From Nitrosopumilales archaeon CG_4_9_14_0_2_um_filter_34_16 (GTDB lineage: Archaea > Thermoproteota > Nitrososphaeria > Nitrososphaerales > Nitrosopumilaceae), in assembly GCA_002788515.1 (NCBI GenBank), contig PFRJ01000060.1:1-12388 (forward strand): a stretch of DNA of 12,388 nt, written 5' to 3'. Positions 6,539-12,388 of this stretch are shown here, piece by piece. Every line of letters starts with the position of its first letter. Positions within the stretch are counted from its first letter, which is position 1. A program made the position numbers and the translations under genes. The notes beneath the pieces are model-generated. The model did no database searches. It was not told the DNA's origin and saw only the letters and a list, made by a program, of their open reading frames with translations.

Positions 6539-6775
6539 TTGTCCGAACTACCAAAAAATATAACCAAACTAACATTTCGAGTATACAAAGAAACAGAAGG
6601 AGGGTTTTATACCAAGTGCGTTGAGTTTCCTGGAATCATAACGGAAGGAGACAATGAGGGCGAGTTAAGGAAAATGATATTGGATGTTCTTGATTGCTAT
6701 TTTGATTCATTTCCGATCGACAGAGTAAAGATCTCTGATCTAAAAAACAATCAAATTGAGGTTACTGTATCCTGA
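6539..6775 (+). CDS. HicB-like (UPF0150) protein, orphan antitoxin
   Basis: This 78-aa protein has a TTG start; no in-frame ATG occurs before residue 46. The core matches the HicB N-terminal fold, a partial RNase H-like domain: FRVYKETEGGFYTKCVEFPGI at 13-33, then TEGDNEGELRKMILDVLDCY at 35-54. In HicAB systems HicB neutralises the small mRNA-cleaving toxin HicA. No HicA (a short double-stranded-RNA-binding-like protein with a conserved His) is found on either side. There is also no C-terminal DNA-binding domain, since the protein ends soon after the core. It is therefore either an orphan antitoxin, a stand-alone regulator of this archaeal family, or a partner of something not recognised here. 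An AAATAA sequence about 30 nt upstream could be its TATA element. Confidence 0.7.
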   Translation: MSELPKNITKLTFRVYKETEGGFYTKCVEFPGIITEGDNEGELRKMILDVLDCYFDSFPIDRVKISDLKNNQIEVTVS

Positions 6776-6886
6776 TTTTCCAAAAAACAACTTTTGTAAT
6801 GAACCTCTGCAAGTAAATAAGATATAATGTCGGAGAATCATGTACCTGATTGTCCATTAGAAATATTTTTCATGTTTCAGAAAAAA

Positions 6887-6897
6887 TTTATTTATTA
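6887..6897 (+). promoter_or_regulatory. TATA box for the RelE-like toxin gene
   Basis: The AT-only run TTTATTTATTA is centred about 28 nt upstream of the ATG at 6921, the spacing of a leaderless archaeal promoter. It indicates that the toxin gene is transcribed independently of the upstream HicB-like gene. Confidence 0.58.
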
Positions 6898-6920
6898 ATA
6901 CACAGTCATAGTACAACTAT

Positions 6921-7232
6921 ATGCGGGTGTTAGGAGACAGCAAAGACTTTGCTCCGATGTATGAATCACTATCAAATAACGATCCTAGAAAAACACGAAT
7001 CCGAGATGTCAAGTATTCGCTAGAAAACGACCAAATTATCGGAGATGCCATTCCCTTTGATAGATGGCCCAAAAAATTTCGTAATGAATTTGACTGTTTA
7101 TATCGTGTCAGATTATCTGATTCGGACAGATTGCTCTATACCATTACAGTGGACACAAAAACAGGACAGAAAATAGCCCTGATGCTCAAAATAATGAATC
7201 ATAAGGAATACGACAGACTGTTCAGATATTAG
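6921..7232 (+). CDS. RelE/ParE-superfamily toxin-like protein
   Basis: This 103-aa protein has the length of a RelE/HigB-type mRNA interferase. The diagnostic part is C-terminal: LYRVRLSDSDRLLYTITV at 60-77, where the family shows a YR-R-YR-LLY-like strand pair, and LKIMNHKEYDRLFRY at 89-103, matching the common ending with a His-x-x-Tyr-Asp-Arg pattern (H94, Y97, R99). GDAIPFDRWPKKF at 41-53 is the Pro/Trp segment typical of archaeal members. Family toxins cleave mRNA on the ribosome and are held inactive by a cognate antitoxin. No standard RelB or Phd antitoxin is adjacent; the next gene, 37 nt downstream, is the only co-oriented candidate partner. The presence of Arg and Tyr residues suggests that the toxin need not be inactive, but activity cannot be judged from sequence. 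Confidence 0.72.
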   Translation: MRVLGDSKDFAPMYESLSNNDPRKTRIRDVKYSLENDQIIGDAIPFDRWPKKFRNEFDCLYRVRLSDSDRLLYTITVDTKTGQKIALMLKIMNHKEYDRLFRY

Positions 7233-7275
7233 TACGTATATCTATCATACATATATTTTATATACTTATATGTAC
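7232..7275. repeat. AT-rich imperfect inverted repeat at the promoter/start of the possible antitoxin gene
   Basis: GTACGTATAT at 7232-7241 and TTATATGTAC at 7266-7275 are inverted copies matching at 8 of 10 positions. A related ATACATATAT lies between them near 7247-7256. The element begins at the last base of the RelE-like stop codon and overlaps the first codons of the downstream gene. It also contains TATA-like sequence. This is a good layout for an autoregulatory operator, but AT-rich DNA makes such matches cheap. Confidence 0.4.
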
Positions 7276-7629
7276 TATAAACAATATACATTGAAAACGT
7301 TAACAGACAATAATAAACAAAAATCAAAGCCATATCTGGGAATTGTAGAATACTTGGATTTTTTGTTGGAAGCGACAAAAAAGGTCAACCCCACACTACG
7401 AAATGTTGCCACTGTAGCCAAGACAATATCCAAATACAAGTATTTTGAGACAAAAAGCCAGCTGAACAAAAAATTGCCAAAGACAATGCAGTATCCAACA
7501 TTTAACTTCATACTGGATTATCTGCAAAAAACAAACATGATACAGCTAAATCCTGATGGCTCAATAGTGTGGATCTATCCTACCAACCAAAAACTAAAGA
7601 AGAGAATCAGCCAAGCAAAGTCGCTTTAG
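7270..7629 (+). CDS. Unknown protein, possible winged-helix partner of the RelE-like toxin
   Basis: This 119-aa basic protein belongs to no family I can name. The middle (about 24-60) is predicted helical, with KPYLGIVEYLDFLLEATKK. The C-terminal half reads like a winged helix: TMQYPTFNFILDYLQKTNM (a recognition-type helix pair) followed by IQLNPDGSIVWIYP, a short beta wing, near 71-105. Such folds serve as DNA-binding antitoxins or transcription regulators. It lies 37 nt after the RelE-like gene on the same strand, which makes a toxin-antitoxin role plausible but unproven. The start is uncertain: ATG at 7270 overlaps the AT-rich repeat, and TTG at 7291 gives a 112-aa protein that would better fit a TATA element around 7250-7262. 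Confidence 0.62.
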   Translation: MYYKQYTLKTLTDNNKQKSKPYLGIVEYLDFLLEATKKVNPTLRNVATVAKTISKYKYFETKSQLNKKLPKTMQYPTFNFILDYLQKTNMIQLNPDGSIVWIYPTNQKLKKRISQAKSL

Positions 7630-7649
7630 TTTTGCGTGTTACCGGGTTA

Positions 7650-7664
7650 TTTTTTATTAAAAAA
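7650..7664 (+). terminator. Candidate terminator after the RelE-partner gene
   Basis: TTTTTTATTAAAAAA forms a 6-bp A/T stem and contains a T6 run 21 nt after the stop codon at 7629. T-rich runs of this kind can end archaeal transcripts. Confidence 0.35.
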
Positions 7665-7770
7665 TCTCAACATTCATCTTTCAGATTCTTTTAAGATAAA
7701 TTTTTGTTATGATAAGTGAAAAAAAGAATTTCTAGAATCAACGATTCACCAAGGTTCAACGTAGTCTGCC

Positions 7771-7782
7771 TGTCTGCAGACA
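7771..7782. repeat. Perfect 12-bp palindrome TGTCTGCAGACA
   Basis: The palindrome is unusually GC-balanced for this AT-rich intergenic sequence. A partial direct copy (GTCTGC) lies at 7764-7769. It could be a binding site for a dimeric regulator or a residue of a lost element; no gene starts nearby. Confidence 0.4.
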
Positions 7783-8226
7783 TCTCAAATGTTGATTTCA
7801 CAGGATTAGAATCAGGTGCGAAAGAATTGCGGAGAATTATCTGGCATTTCTCAACATTGCGTCAATTATGATGTATTGGAGAGTTTTGGGATGAGTTGAA
7901 TAAAACGAATTAGAAAATGAAAACTAATAGTCATAGATAAGGATTGTAAGCAATATTTGAAAACATTACATGAAAATCTCTTGAACAAGAAAAAATCAAG
8001 AAAGTCGTTACTTGTGAATCACGGACACCATCCGGTCCATGAAATCATTACAACATTAGTGATTAAAAGTTAAAGAAATTTTTTCAGTTGTAATTATTTC
8101 AAACAACATAGAAAATAATTTCAGTGTTTGAAAACCGTTAAAACCTTGCCCAATTTAGGCGCAAAATTTTAGCATGATTTGTTAATTGAGAGTTCTTAAA
8201 TACGTGAATCTCTTTTTAAATGAATC

Positions 8227-8775
8227 TCAGGATTTTAGGCAATTTTGAATCTGTTTTAATATCCTAGCAGATGCGCCCCACACAATTTGATTTCGATATT
8301 CAAACGTATACATTTCTTGAATGATGTTGTGAGCTGGGTCAGGATCTTTTTTTTCGGTTTTTAAAAATGATTCCAAAGGAATGTGAAAAATCTTTTCAAC
8401 TTCATTGTTGGCTGAGAGAGTGGGGATTTTGTCAATAATTGAAACAAAGGGTAAAATCAGAAAACCTGAATTCAAAGTTACAACCGGTTCTAGTTGGCCA
8501 ATCACTTGTGATTTAGAAATGGACAGTCCTATCTCTTCTCTAGTTTCACGTAATGCAGTTTCTAAAAGATCTGAATCACCTGAATCTAATTTTCCACCTG
8601 GAAATGAAATTTCTCCTGCATGAAATTTCATATGTTTGGGTTTTTCAGTCATTATAACAATTGGTTCGTTTCCATAAATCACAACAAGTATTGATGCAAA
8701 GTTATACTGCTCCTTAGTTTCAATTATAGGATTAATGGGTGTAGAAAGGATGGATTTTAAATCATCTAAGAGCAT
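8227..8775 (-). CDS. Nudix hydrolase, CoA pyrophosphatase (NudL/NUDT7-8) type
   Basis: This 182-aa protein consists of a single Nudix domain. The segment MTEKPKHMKFHAGEISFPGGK at 42-62 matches the UPF0035 motif that marks CoA pyrophosphatases (pattern LT-R-H-G-FPGG). It is followed by TALRETREEIGL at 73-84, the core of the Nudix box (REUxEExGU) that binds the catalytic metal through Glu77, Glu80 and Glu81. Family members split coenzyme A or its oxidised or acyl forms into 3',5'-ADP and acyl-phosphopantetheine, controlling CoA turnover. That would suit an organism whose carbon fixation runs through CoA esters, though this link is inference. The ATG at 8775 gives a normal N-terminus. It is divergent from the MetF-like gene with a 74-nt shared promoter region; a weak TATA-like AATACATAAG lies about 35 nt upstream. 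Another Nudix specificity cannot be excluded. Confidence 0.82.
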   Translation of the reverse strand: MLLDDLKSILSTPINPIIETKEQYNFASILVVIYGNEPIVIMTEKPKHMKFHAGEISFPGGKLDSGDSDLLETALRETREEIGLSISKSQVIGQLEPVVTLNSGFLILPFVSIIDKIPTLSANNEVEKIFHIPLESFLKTEKKDPDPAHNIIQEMYTFEYRNQIVWGASARILKQIQNCLKS

Positions 8776-8819
8776 TGTGGTTCTTTCCTACTATTCCATA
8801 TGGGCTTATGTATTCAAAG

Positions 8820-8827
8820 GTTTTAAC
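8820..8827 (+). promoter_or_regulatory. TATA box for the MetF-like gene
   Basis: GTTTTAAC is centred about 26 nt upstream of the ATG at 8850, and no ribosome-binding site is present. This fits a leaderless transcript. Confidence 0.5.
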
Positions 8828-8849
8828 CGAGTAGAAAAGAAATTGAAAT

Positions 8850-9581
8850 ATGACGATCAGGTATGAAGCTAATCCTCCCAAAGTTTTACCGGACGTAGAT
8901 ACAAACGAGTCAATCAAAAAATTTGTAGAAAAGATAAAGATCATATCAAAGAAATGCGATGCAATTCATCTAACTGAAAATGTCTTAGGATACCAAAGAG
9001 TTTCACCCATCAAAATAGGACAAATAATCAGAAATGAGATTCCAAACTTGCCAATTACTGTTAGTCTTCGAGTCAGAGACAAAAGCGAGAGTGAGATTTC
9101 AGAATTTGTTGACAAATGCATATCAGTTGGTTTTTCAGGAATTTTGATTTTGATGGGAGATCCATCGCAAACAGGTGCAAAAGACTCTGGTCAGATTCCT
9201 AGTTTGACAGTAAAAAAACTAAAAGAACAAGGGACAAAAATTGATTTGTATTTGTCCATTTCAAACAAGCCTGATTTCTCTAAGATTGGAAAAAAAATAG
9301 ATGCAAACCCCAAAGGATTCATGACGCAGGTAATTCAAAACATAGAACAAGTTCAAAATTTACATGACAATCTCAAAGGATTTTCAATAATTCCAATTCT
9401 CTTGTATCCGTCACCTAAAAATGAAAAATCTGCAAAATTTTTGAACTTGGATTTAGATGCATACGGTCAGGAATTTGAAGAGTTGGTAAACAAAACACAC
9501 GAGATAACAGGAGATGTATTGATTACATCACCAAATGATTTTAATGGGTTAAACGAGTTTTTGGAAAAACTTTCCAATTAG
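8850..9581 (+). CDS. MetF-like methylenetetrahydrofolate reductase
   Basis: This 243-aa protein is shorter than bacterial MetF (about 290 aa) but keeps the three residues central to the MTHFR active site by motif alignment: E6 in YEANPP (acid/base Glu of the bacterial FE-PP motif), D104 in LMGDPS (Asp of the GD-P motif that contacts flavin), and Q160 in GFMTQ (Gln of the FITQ motif). Segments 39-53 (HLTENVLGYQRVSPI) and 69-76 also fit the folate-reductase barrel. The enzyme would reduce 5,10-methylene- to 5-methyl-tetrahydrofolate, or to the analogous archaeal pterin, feeding methionine synthase. Archaeal short forms are poorly characterised; the electron donor and pterin cannot be read from sequence. 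Its stop codon overlaps that of the convergent methionine synthase gene by 4 nt. That neighbour supports the pathway assignment. Confidence 0.78.
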   Translation: MTIRYEANPPKVLPDVDTNESIKKFVEKIKIISKKCDAIHLTENVLGYQRVSPIKIGQIIRNEIPNLPITVSLRVRDKSESEISEFVDKCISVGFSGILILMGDPSQTGAKDSGQIPSLTVKKLKEQGTKIDLYLSISNKPDFSKIGKKIDANPKGFMTQVIQNIEQVQNLHDNLKGFSIIPILLYPSPKNEKSAKFLNLDLDAYGQEFEELVNKTHEITGDVLITSPNDFNGLNEFLEKLSN

Positions 9582-12076
9582 AGCACGAAGTATTTTGCAT
9601 CGGGGTGATGTATCACTATTGCAGCAGTTGATTGTTCAGGTATAATCTGACCTGATTCAGTTAATGTCATTCCAGACTTTTCAGGTTGCAATAATTTCCA
9701 AACAAGATGATGTTGAGAAACATCAGGACAGCTAGGAAATCCCCAACTGTATCTTAATCCACCTTTTTGCAATTCCAGTTCAGATTTTATTTTTCGGTTT
9801 ATCCACTCTGCCAGGGCTTCAGCTACTTCTACTGCCAACCCATGAAGATAGTAAGCATCAGTATACTTGTCTTCTTTGTTCCACTGTTCAATAATATCAG
9901 AGACCTTATTGCCAACAGTTACTGATTGAAATGCCACAATGTCATCTTGGCCAAAATAATCAGTAAGGCAAAGATGATCAGGCTTTGCAGAACGCGGAAA
10001 TTCTAGCTCCACATCATCGCCGCCAGGATTCTCTACAAGCAATTTTCTGCCATTATTATGACACTTGAAATATCCATACACGATTTCAGGTTCAAAGAGT
10101 TTGTCTCGAATAATTCTAATTTTCCATTCAGTCAGTAATTGTTCATGTTCTTCTTCAGATTCAGCACCAGATTTTCCACGCAATCCCCAAGACAGTTTGA
10201 AGAGAGATTTTTTGTCAATCATGGTCCAAACTTCGGCCATGTTAATTTGAGCAGATTTTAATCTGATTGGCTCTCCAATAATTTTAGGGGTTGGAGGGAA
10301 AACAGGCTTTATCTCACTTTTTGGAAGAGAGTCTTGATCAACTATCTCAGTAGATCTTTCTTTCCAGTTTTCTAATTTTTCTTTCCAATCAGCTAAGAGT
10401 TTAGGTTTTCCATCAGAAATCAAAACATCCATAGTTTTTAGACCTTCAAACATGGTATTGCAATAAAACACTCCAGGTTCGTAAATTCCGTCTTCTTTTG
10501 CTATTCTGTTGATGTAGTTGCTGTTAATTGCAGCACCTCCACAGAGAATCGGAATAGACATATTGTTTTTTCTTGCATGATCTACAAAGAATTTCATTTG
10601 TTTTGAAGTCGATACTAATAATGCAGATAATCCTATTGCGTCAGGTTTAGTTTCATCAATTTTTTCAAGGAATTTTTGCAATGGGACTTGTTTTCCTAAA
10701 TCATGGACCGTGTATCCATTGTTTTGAAAAATTGTCTTTACAAGATTCTTGCCAATGTCATGGACATCACCGTAAACTGTACCTAAAACGAGTACTCCTT
10801 TGCTTGTGCCTTCCTCTTTTACTAAATATTTCTCCAACTCCCCAACGGCGGCTTTCATACATTCAGCAGATTTTAAAACAAATGGAAGAATTAATTCGCC
10901 TGAACCAAATTTGTCACCAACTTCTTTCATGGCAGGAAGTAAATCCTCATTGAGAGTTTTGATGGCAGCATCATGTGTGATTTCTTTGGGCAAATCAAGA
11001 GACAAAAGACCTTCAGAATTTTTAATGCCATCAGCATTACCAAGTTTCTCGGCTATTGCAGATACAACATCATTTTGAATTCCATCTTTGAGTCTATTTA
11101 CAATTCTAAAGTTTGCACGTTTTCCTGCAGGCCATAAAGGATCCACATCAACTTGCTTTGAGACAGTACCACTTTGAGGTCCTGCATTCTCAAAATAAGT
11201 GATCAAATCAGACAAGGCATTTGGATGAGTGTTAAAGATCAGATCTTCTGCAAGTTTTTTCTCTTTCTCATCGATTTCACCATAAGGGATAATCTCTTTT
11301 GCATTGACTATTGCAGTGTCAAGTCCTATCTTGACAGCATGATACAAGAATATGGAATTTAGGATTTTTCTAGCATACGGTGCAAGACCAAAGCTGATGT
11401 TACTAAGACCCAGAGTTGTAAAACAATCTGGAAATTTTTCTTTGACTAGTTTAATTCCTTCAAGAGTGTTTTTTCCAGCATCAAGAAATTCGTCCTCTCC
11501 TGTTGCCAGAGTAAATGTAAGAACATCAAAAATGAACTGCTCAATTTTTAATCCGTATTTTTTTCCTGTTTCATAAAGCAGCGTAGCGGTGTCAACTTTT
11601 TGCTGAGGTGTTTTTGCCATTCCTTCTGGACCAATACACAAGGCAATTGCAGGCAGACCGTACTTTGCCATTATAGGAGCTAATTTTTCGAATCGACTTC
11701 CATCGCCTTCCAGATTAATGGAATTAATTATTGGTCTGCCAGGTATCTGAGTGACTGACGCTTCAATAACTTCAGGATCGGTAGAGTCAATCACAAGAGG
11801 AGCGTCAATTTCTAAGCTTAATCGTTTCACTAGATTTAACATGAACTCGCGTTCGTCTGCTCGTTCAGTTGTTGCAACACAAACATCAAGACAGTGAGCC
11901 CCATCCTCAACTTGTATTCTACCTAAATCTACTAAACCATCATAATCATCTTCAAGAACTAACTTCTTTGCTTTACGAGAACCCTGAGTGTTGATTCTCT
12001 CTCCAATGATTAGAGGTGGAGGAATTTGTTTTAGATCAACTGCTTTTAACGCTGAGCTTACTCTTGGAACTGTCAA
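9578..12076 (-). CDS. metH: Cobalamin-dependent methionine synthase lacking the homocysteine domain (MetH pterin/B12/activation modules)
   Basis: This 832-aa cytoplasmic enzyme would transfer a methyl group from methyl-pterin via cob(I)alamin to homocysteine. Domains in order: pterin-binding barrel, about 18-290 (PPPLIIGERINTQGSRK at 19-35, PLVIDSTD at 93-100); B12 cap, about 315-420; Rossmann B12 domain, about 426-560, with DVHDIGKN at 437-444, where His439 is the lower cobalt ligand, and GLSALLVST at 482-490; linker; C-terminal AdoMet activation domain, about 605-832, with RYSWGFPSCPD at 775-785 and LTESGQIIPEQST to HHPDAKYF near the end. The N-terminal homocysteine/zinc barrel of bacterial MetH (about 1200 aa) is absent; it is encoded by the separate gene just upstream, so activity should need both proteins. 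The start is TTG at 12076; no in-frame ATG exists nearby. A TATA-like GTATTTAC lies about 28 nt upstream inside the 32-nt gap, so it may have its own leaderless transcript as well as read-through. Confidence 0.92.
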   Translation of the reverse strand: MTVPRVSSALKAVDLKQIPPPLIIGERINTQGSRKAKKLVLEDDYDGLVDLGRIQVEDGAHCLDVCVATTERADEREFMLNLVKRLSLEIDAPLVIDSTDPEVIEASVTQIPGRPIINSINLEGDGSRFEKLAPIMAKYGLPAIALCIGPEGMAKTPQQKVDTATLLYETGKKYGLKIEQFIFDVLTFTLATGEDEFLDAGKNTLEGIKLVKEKFPDCFTTLGLSNISFGLAPYARKILNSIFLYHAVKIGLDTAIVNAKEIIPYGEIDEKEKKLAEDLIFNTHPNALSDLITYFENAGPQSGTVSKQVDVDPLWPAGKRANFRIVNRLKDGIQNDVVSAIAEKLGNADGIKNSEGLLSLDLPKEITHDAAIKTLNEDLLPAMKEVGDKFGSGELILPFVLKSAECMKAAVGELEKYLVKEEGTSKGVLVLGTVYGDVHDIGKNLVKTIFQNNGYTVHDLGKQVPLQKFLEKIDETKPDAIGLSALLVSTSKQMKFFVDHARKNNMSIPILCGGAAINSNYINRIAKEDGIYEPGVFYCNTMFEGLKTMDVLISDGKPKLLADWKEKLENWKERSTEIVDQDSLPKSEIKPVFPPTPKIIGEPIRLKSAQINMAEVWTMIDKKSLFKLSWGLRGKSGAESEEEHEQLLTEWKIRIIRDKLFEPEIVYGYFKCHNNGRKLLVENPGGDDVELEFPRSAKPDHLCLTDYFGQDDIVAFQSVTVGNKVSDIIEQWNKEDKYTDAYYLHGLAVEVAEALAEWINRKIKSELELQKGGLRYSWGFPSCPDVSQHHLVWKLLQPEKSGMTLTESGQIIPEQSTAAIVIHHPDAKYFVL

Positions 12077-12108
12077 TGTTGTAAAATCACATCCATTTTT
12101 GTAAATAC

Positions 12109-12388
12109 TTAACCCTCGACAGAATTGGCTCTTTCGTCAATTACTTTCCTTAAAGCCTTAATGTGTTCAGGATTTGTTCCACAACAACCACCGATAATTC
12201 TAACTTTTTTGTATTCATCAAGAAAATCACCTAATGCCTGGCCCATTTTTTCAGGAGTCATCTTGTAAACTGCCTTGCCTCCATCATTTTCAGGCATGCC
12301 TGCATTTGGAACTACTAGCAAATTGTGTTCATTTTGCTCATCCAACCACTGAACACTGGGAGTCATCTCAACAGGGCCAGTAGAACAA
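12109..12388 (-). CDS. Homocysteine S-methyltransferase domain protein (5' end outside window)
   Basis: The C-terminal 92 residues are visible; the frame is open to the right edge (CSTGPVEM before the internal ATG at 12366), so the true start lies outside. The sequence matches the homocysteine-binding, zinc-dependent barrel found at the N-terminus of bacterial MetH: STGPVEMTPSV, then LLVVPNAGMPEND, and RIIGGCCGTNPEHIKALR near the end. The GGCCGT motif (Cys codons at 12181-12186) supplies two of the three zinc-binding cysteines that activate homocysteine; the third would be further upstream. It lies 32 nt before the MetH pterin/B12 gene on the same strand, and the two are probably subunits of one split methionine synthase. 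A betaine- or S-methylmethionine-dependent methyltransferase is the alternative, made unlikely by the partner gene. Confidence 0.88.
   Translation of the reverse strand, partial: CSTGPVEMTPSVQWLDEQNEHNLLVVPNAGMPENDGGKAVYKMTPEKMGQALGDFLDEYKKVRIIGGCCGTNPEHIKALRKVIDERANSVEG

Larger units (their letters stand above)
7630..8226. other. Gene-poor stretch, probably decayed accessory DNA
   Basis: Nearly 600 bp contain no gene I can support. What can be seen: a T6-ATT-A6 hairpin-like sequence at 7650-7664 that may terminate the upstream pair; a perfect 12-bp palindrome at 7771-7782 with a GTCTGC copy just before it; and a 50-codon open frame without an ATG at 7921-8070, encoding a Lys/Leu-rich peptide with no recognisable family. 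Stop codons are frequent in other frames. The position next to the toxin-like genes suggests erosion of formerly mobile or accessory sequence. Confidence 0.5.

Noticed and set aside
6828..6899. 23-codon frame starting ATG TCG GAG between the HicB-like and RelE-like genes
   Set aside because: It is too short to support as a gene or as the missing HicA or RelB partner, and it overlaps the RelE TATA box.
7921..8070. 50-codon open frame ending at TAA 8071-8073
   Set aside because: It has no ATG, its product is Lys/Leu-rich without a recognisable family, and its length is expected by chance in AT-rich DNA.
7650..8226. Possible CRISPR array, tRNA gene or insertion-sequence end in the gene-poor stretch
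   Set aside because: No regularly spaced repeats, no cloverleaf with TTCRA-type T-loop, and no paired terminal inverted repeats with target duplication were found by reading both strands.
12109..12366. ATG at 12366 as the start of an 85-aa gene
   Set aside because: The frame stays open to the window edge and the upstream residues CSTGPVE fit the homocysteine methyltransferase family, so the ATG is internal.

Overview
The window looks like AT-rich chromosomal DNA of an ammonia-oxidising thaumarchaeon (Nitrososphaerota), most likely a Nitrosopumilus/Nitrosarchaeum-type organism. The evidence is the combination of archaeal ribosomal proteins eL39 and eL31, a divergent FtsZ-like protein, a CDKAL1-type tRNA methylthiotransferase, a thaumarchaeal copper nitrite reductase (NirK), and many TATA boxes about 25-28 nt upstream of start codons, as expected for leaderless archaeal transcripts. 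Species assignment is inference from gene content.

Left block (1-4608). A NirK-type multicopper protein runs off the left edge on the minus strand. Divergent from it is a class II fumarase followed 2 nt later by the tRNA methylthiotransferase, probably one transcript. Next comes an FtsZ/tubulin-superfamily protein with its own TATA box and eroded GTP-binding and catalytic loops.

Ribosomal block (4639-5318). On the minus strand, eL39 (52 aa, easily missed) and eL31 form a tight pair: the eL39 stop codon directly abuts the eL31 ATG. The eL31 tail carries a Lys/Ala/Glu/Pro repeat encoded by 33-bp and 18-bp tandem DNA repeats.

Accessory block (about 5290-8226). This stretch is patchy and resembles a defence/toxin-antitoxin scar. 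It holds a 5'-truncated AbiEii-like nucleotidyltransferase pseudogene with an in-frame stop, a small basic Cys/His protein of unknown function, an orphan HicB-like protein, a RelE-like toxin followed by an unrecognised possible winged-helix protein, and almost 600 bp without a supportable gene.

Right block (8227-12388). A Nudix hydrolase of the CoA-pyrophosphatase type is divergent from a short MetF-like methylenetetrahydrofolate reductase. The MetF-like gene converges on, and overlaps by 4 nt, a cobalamin-dependent methionine synthase that lacks the homocysteine domain. The missing homocysteine-binding module is a separate gene immediately upstream of the synthase and runs off the right edge. 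Together these encode the last steps of folate/B12-dependent methionine synthesis, with MetH split into two polypeptides.

I see no tRNA, rRNA, CRISPR array or complete insertion sequence. The points most worth a second look are the RelE plus unknown-partner pair with its repeat-flanked promoter, the decayed nucleotidyltransferase, the GTPase-motif-poor FtsZ homologue and the repeat-expanded eL31 tail.
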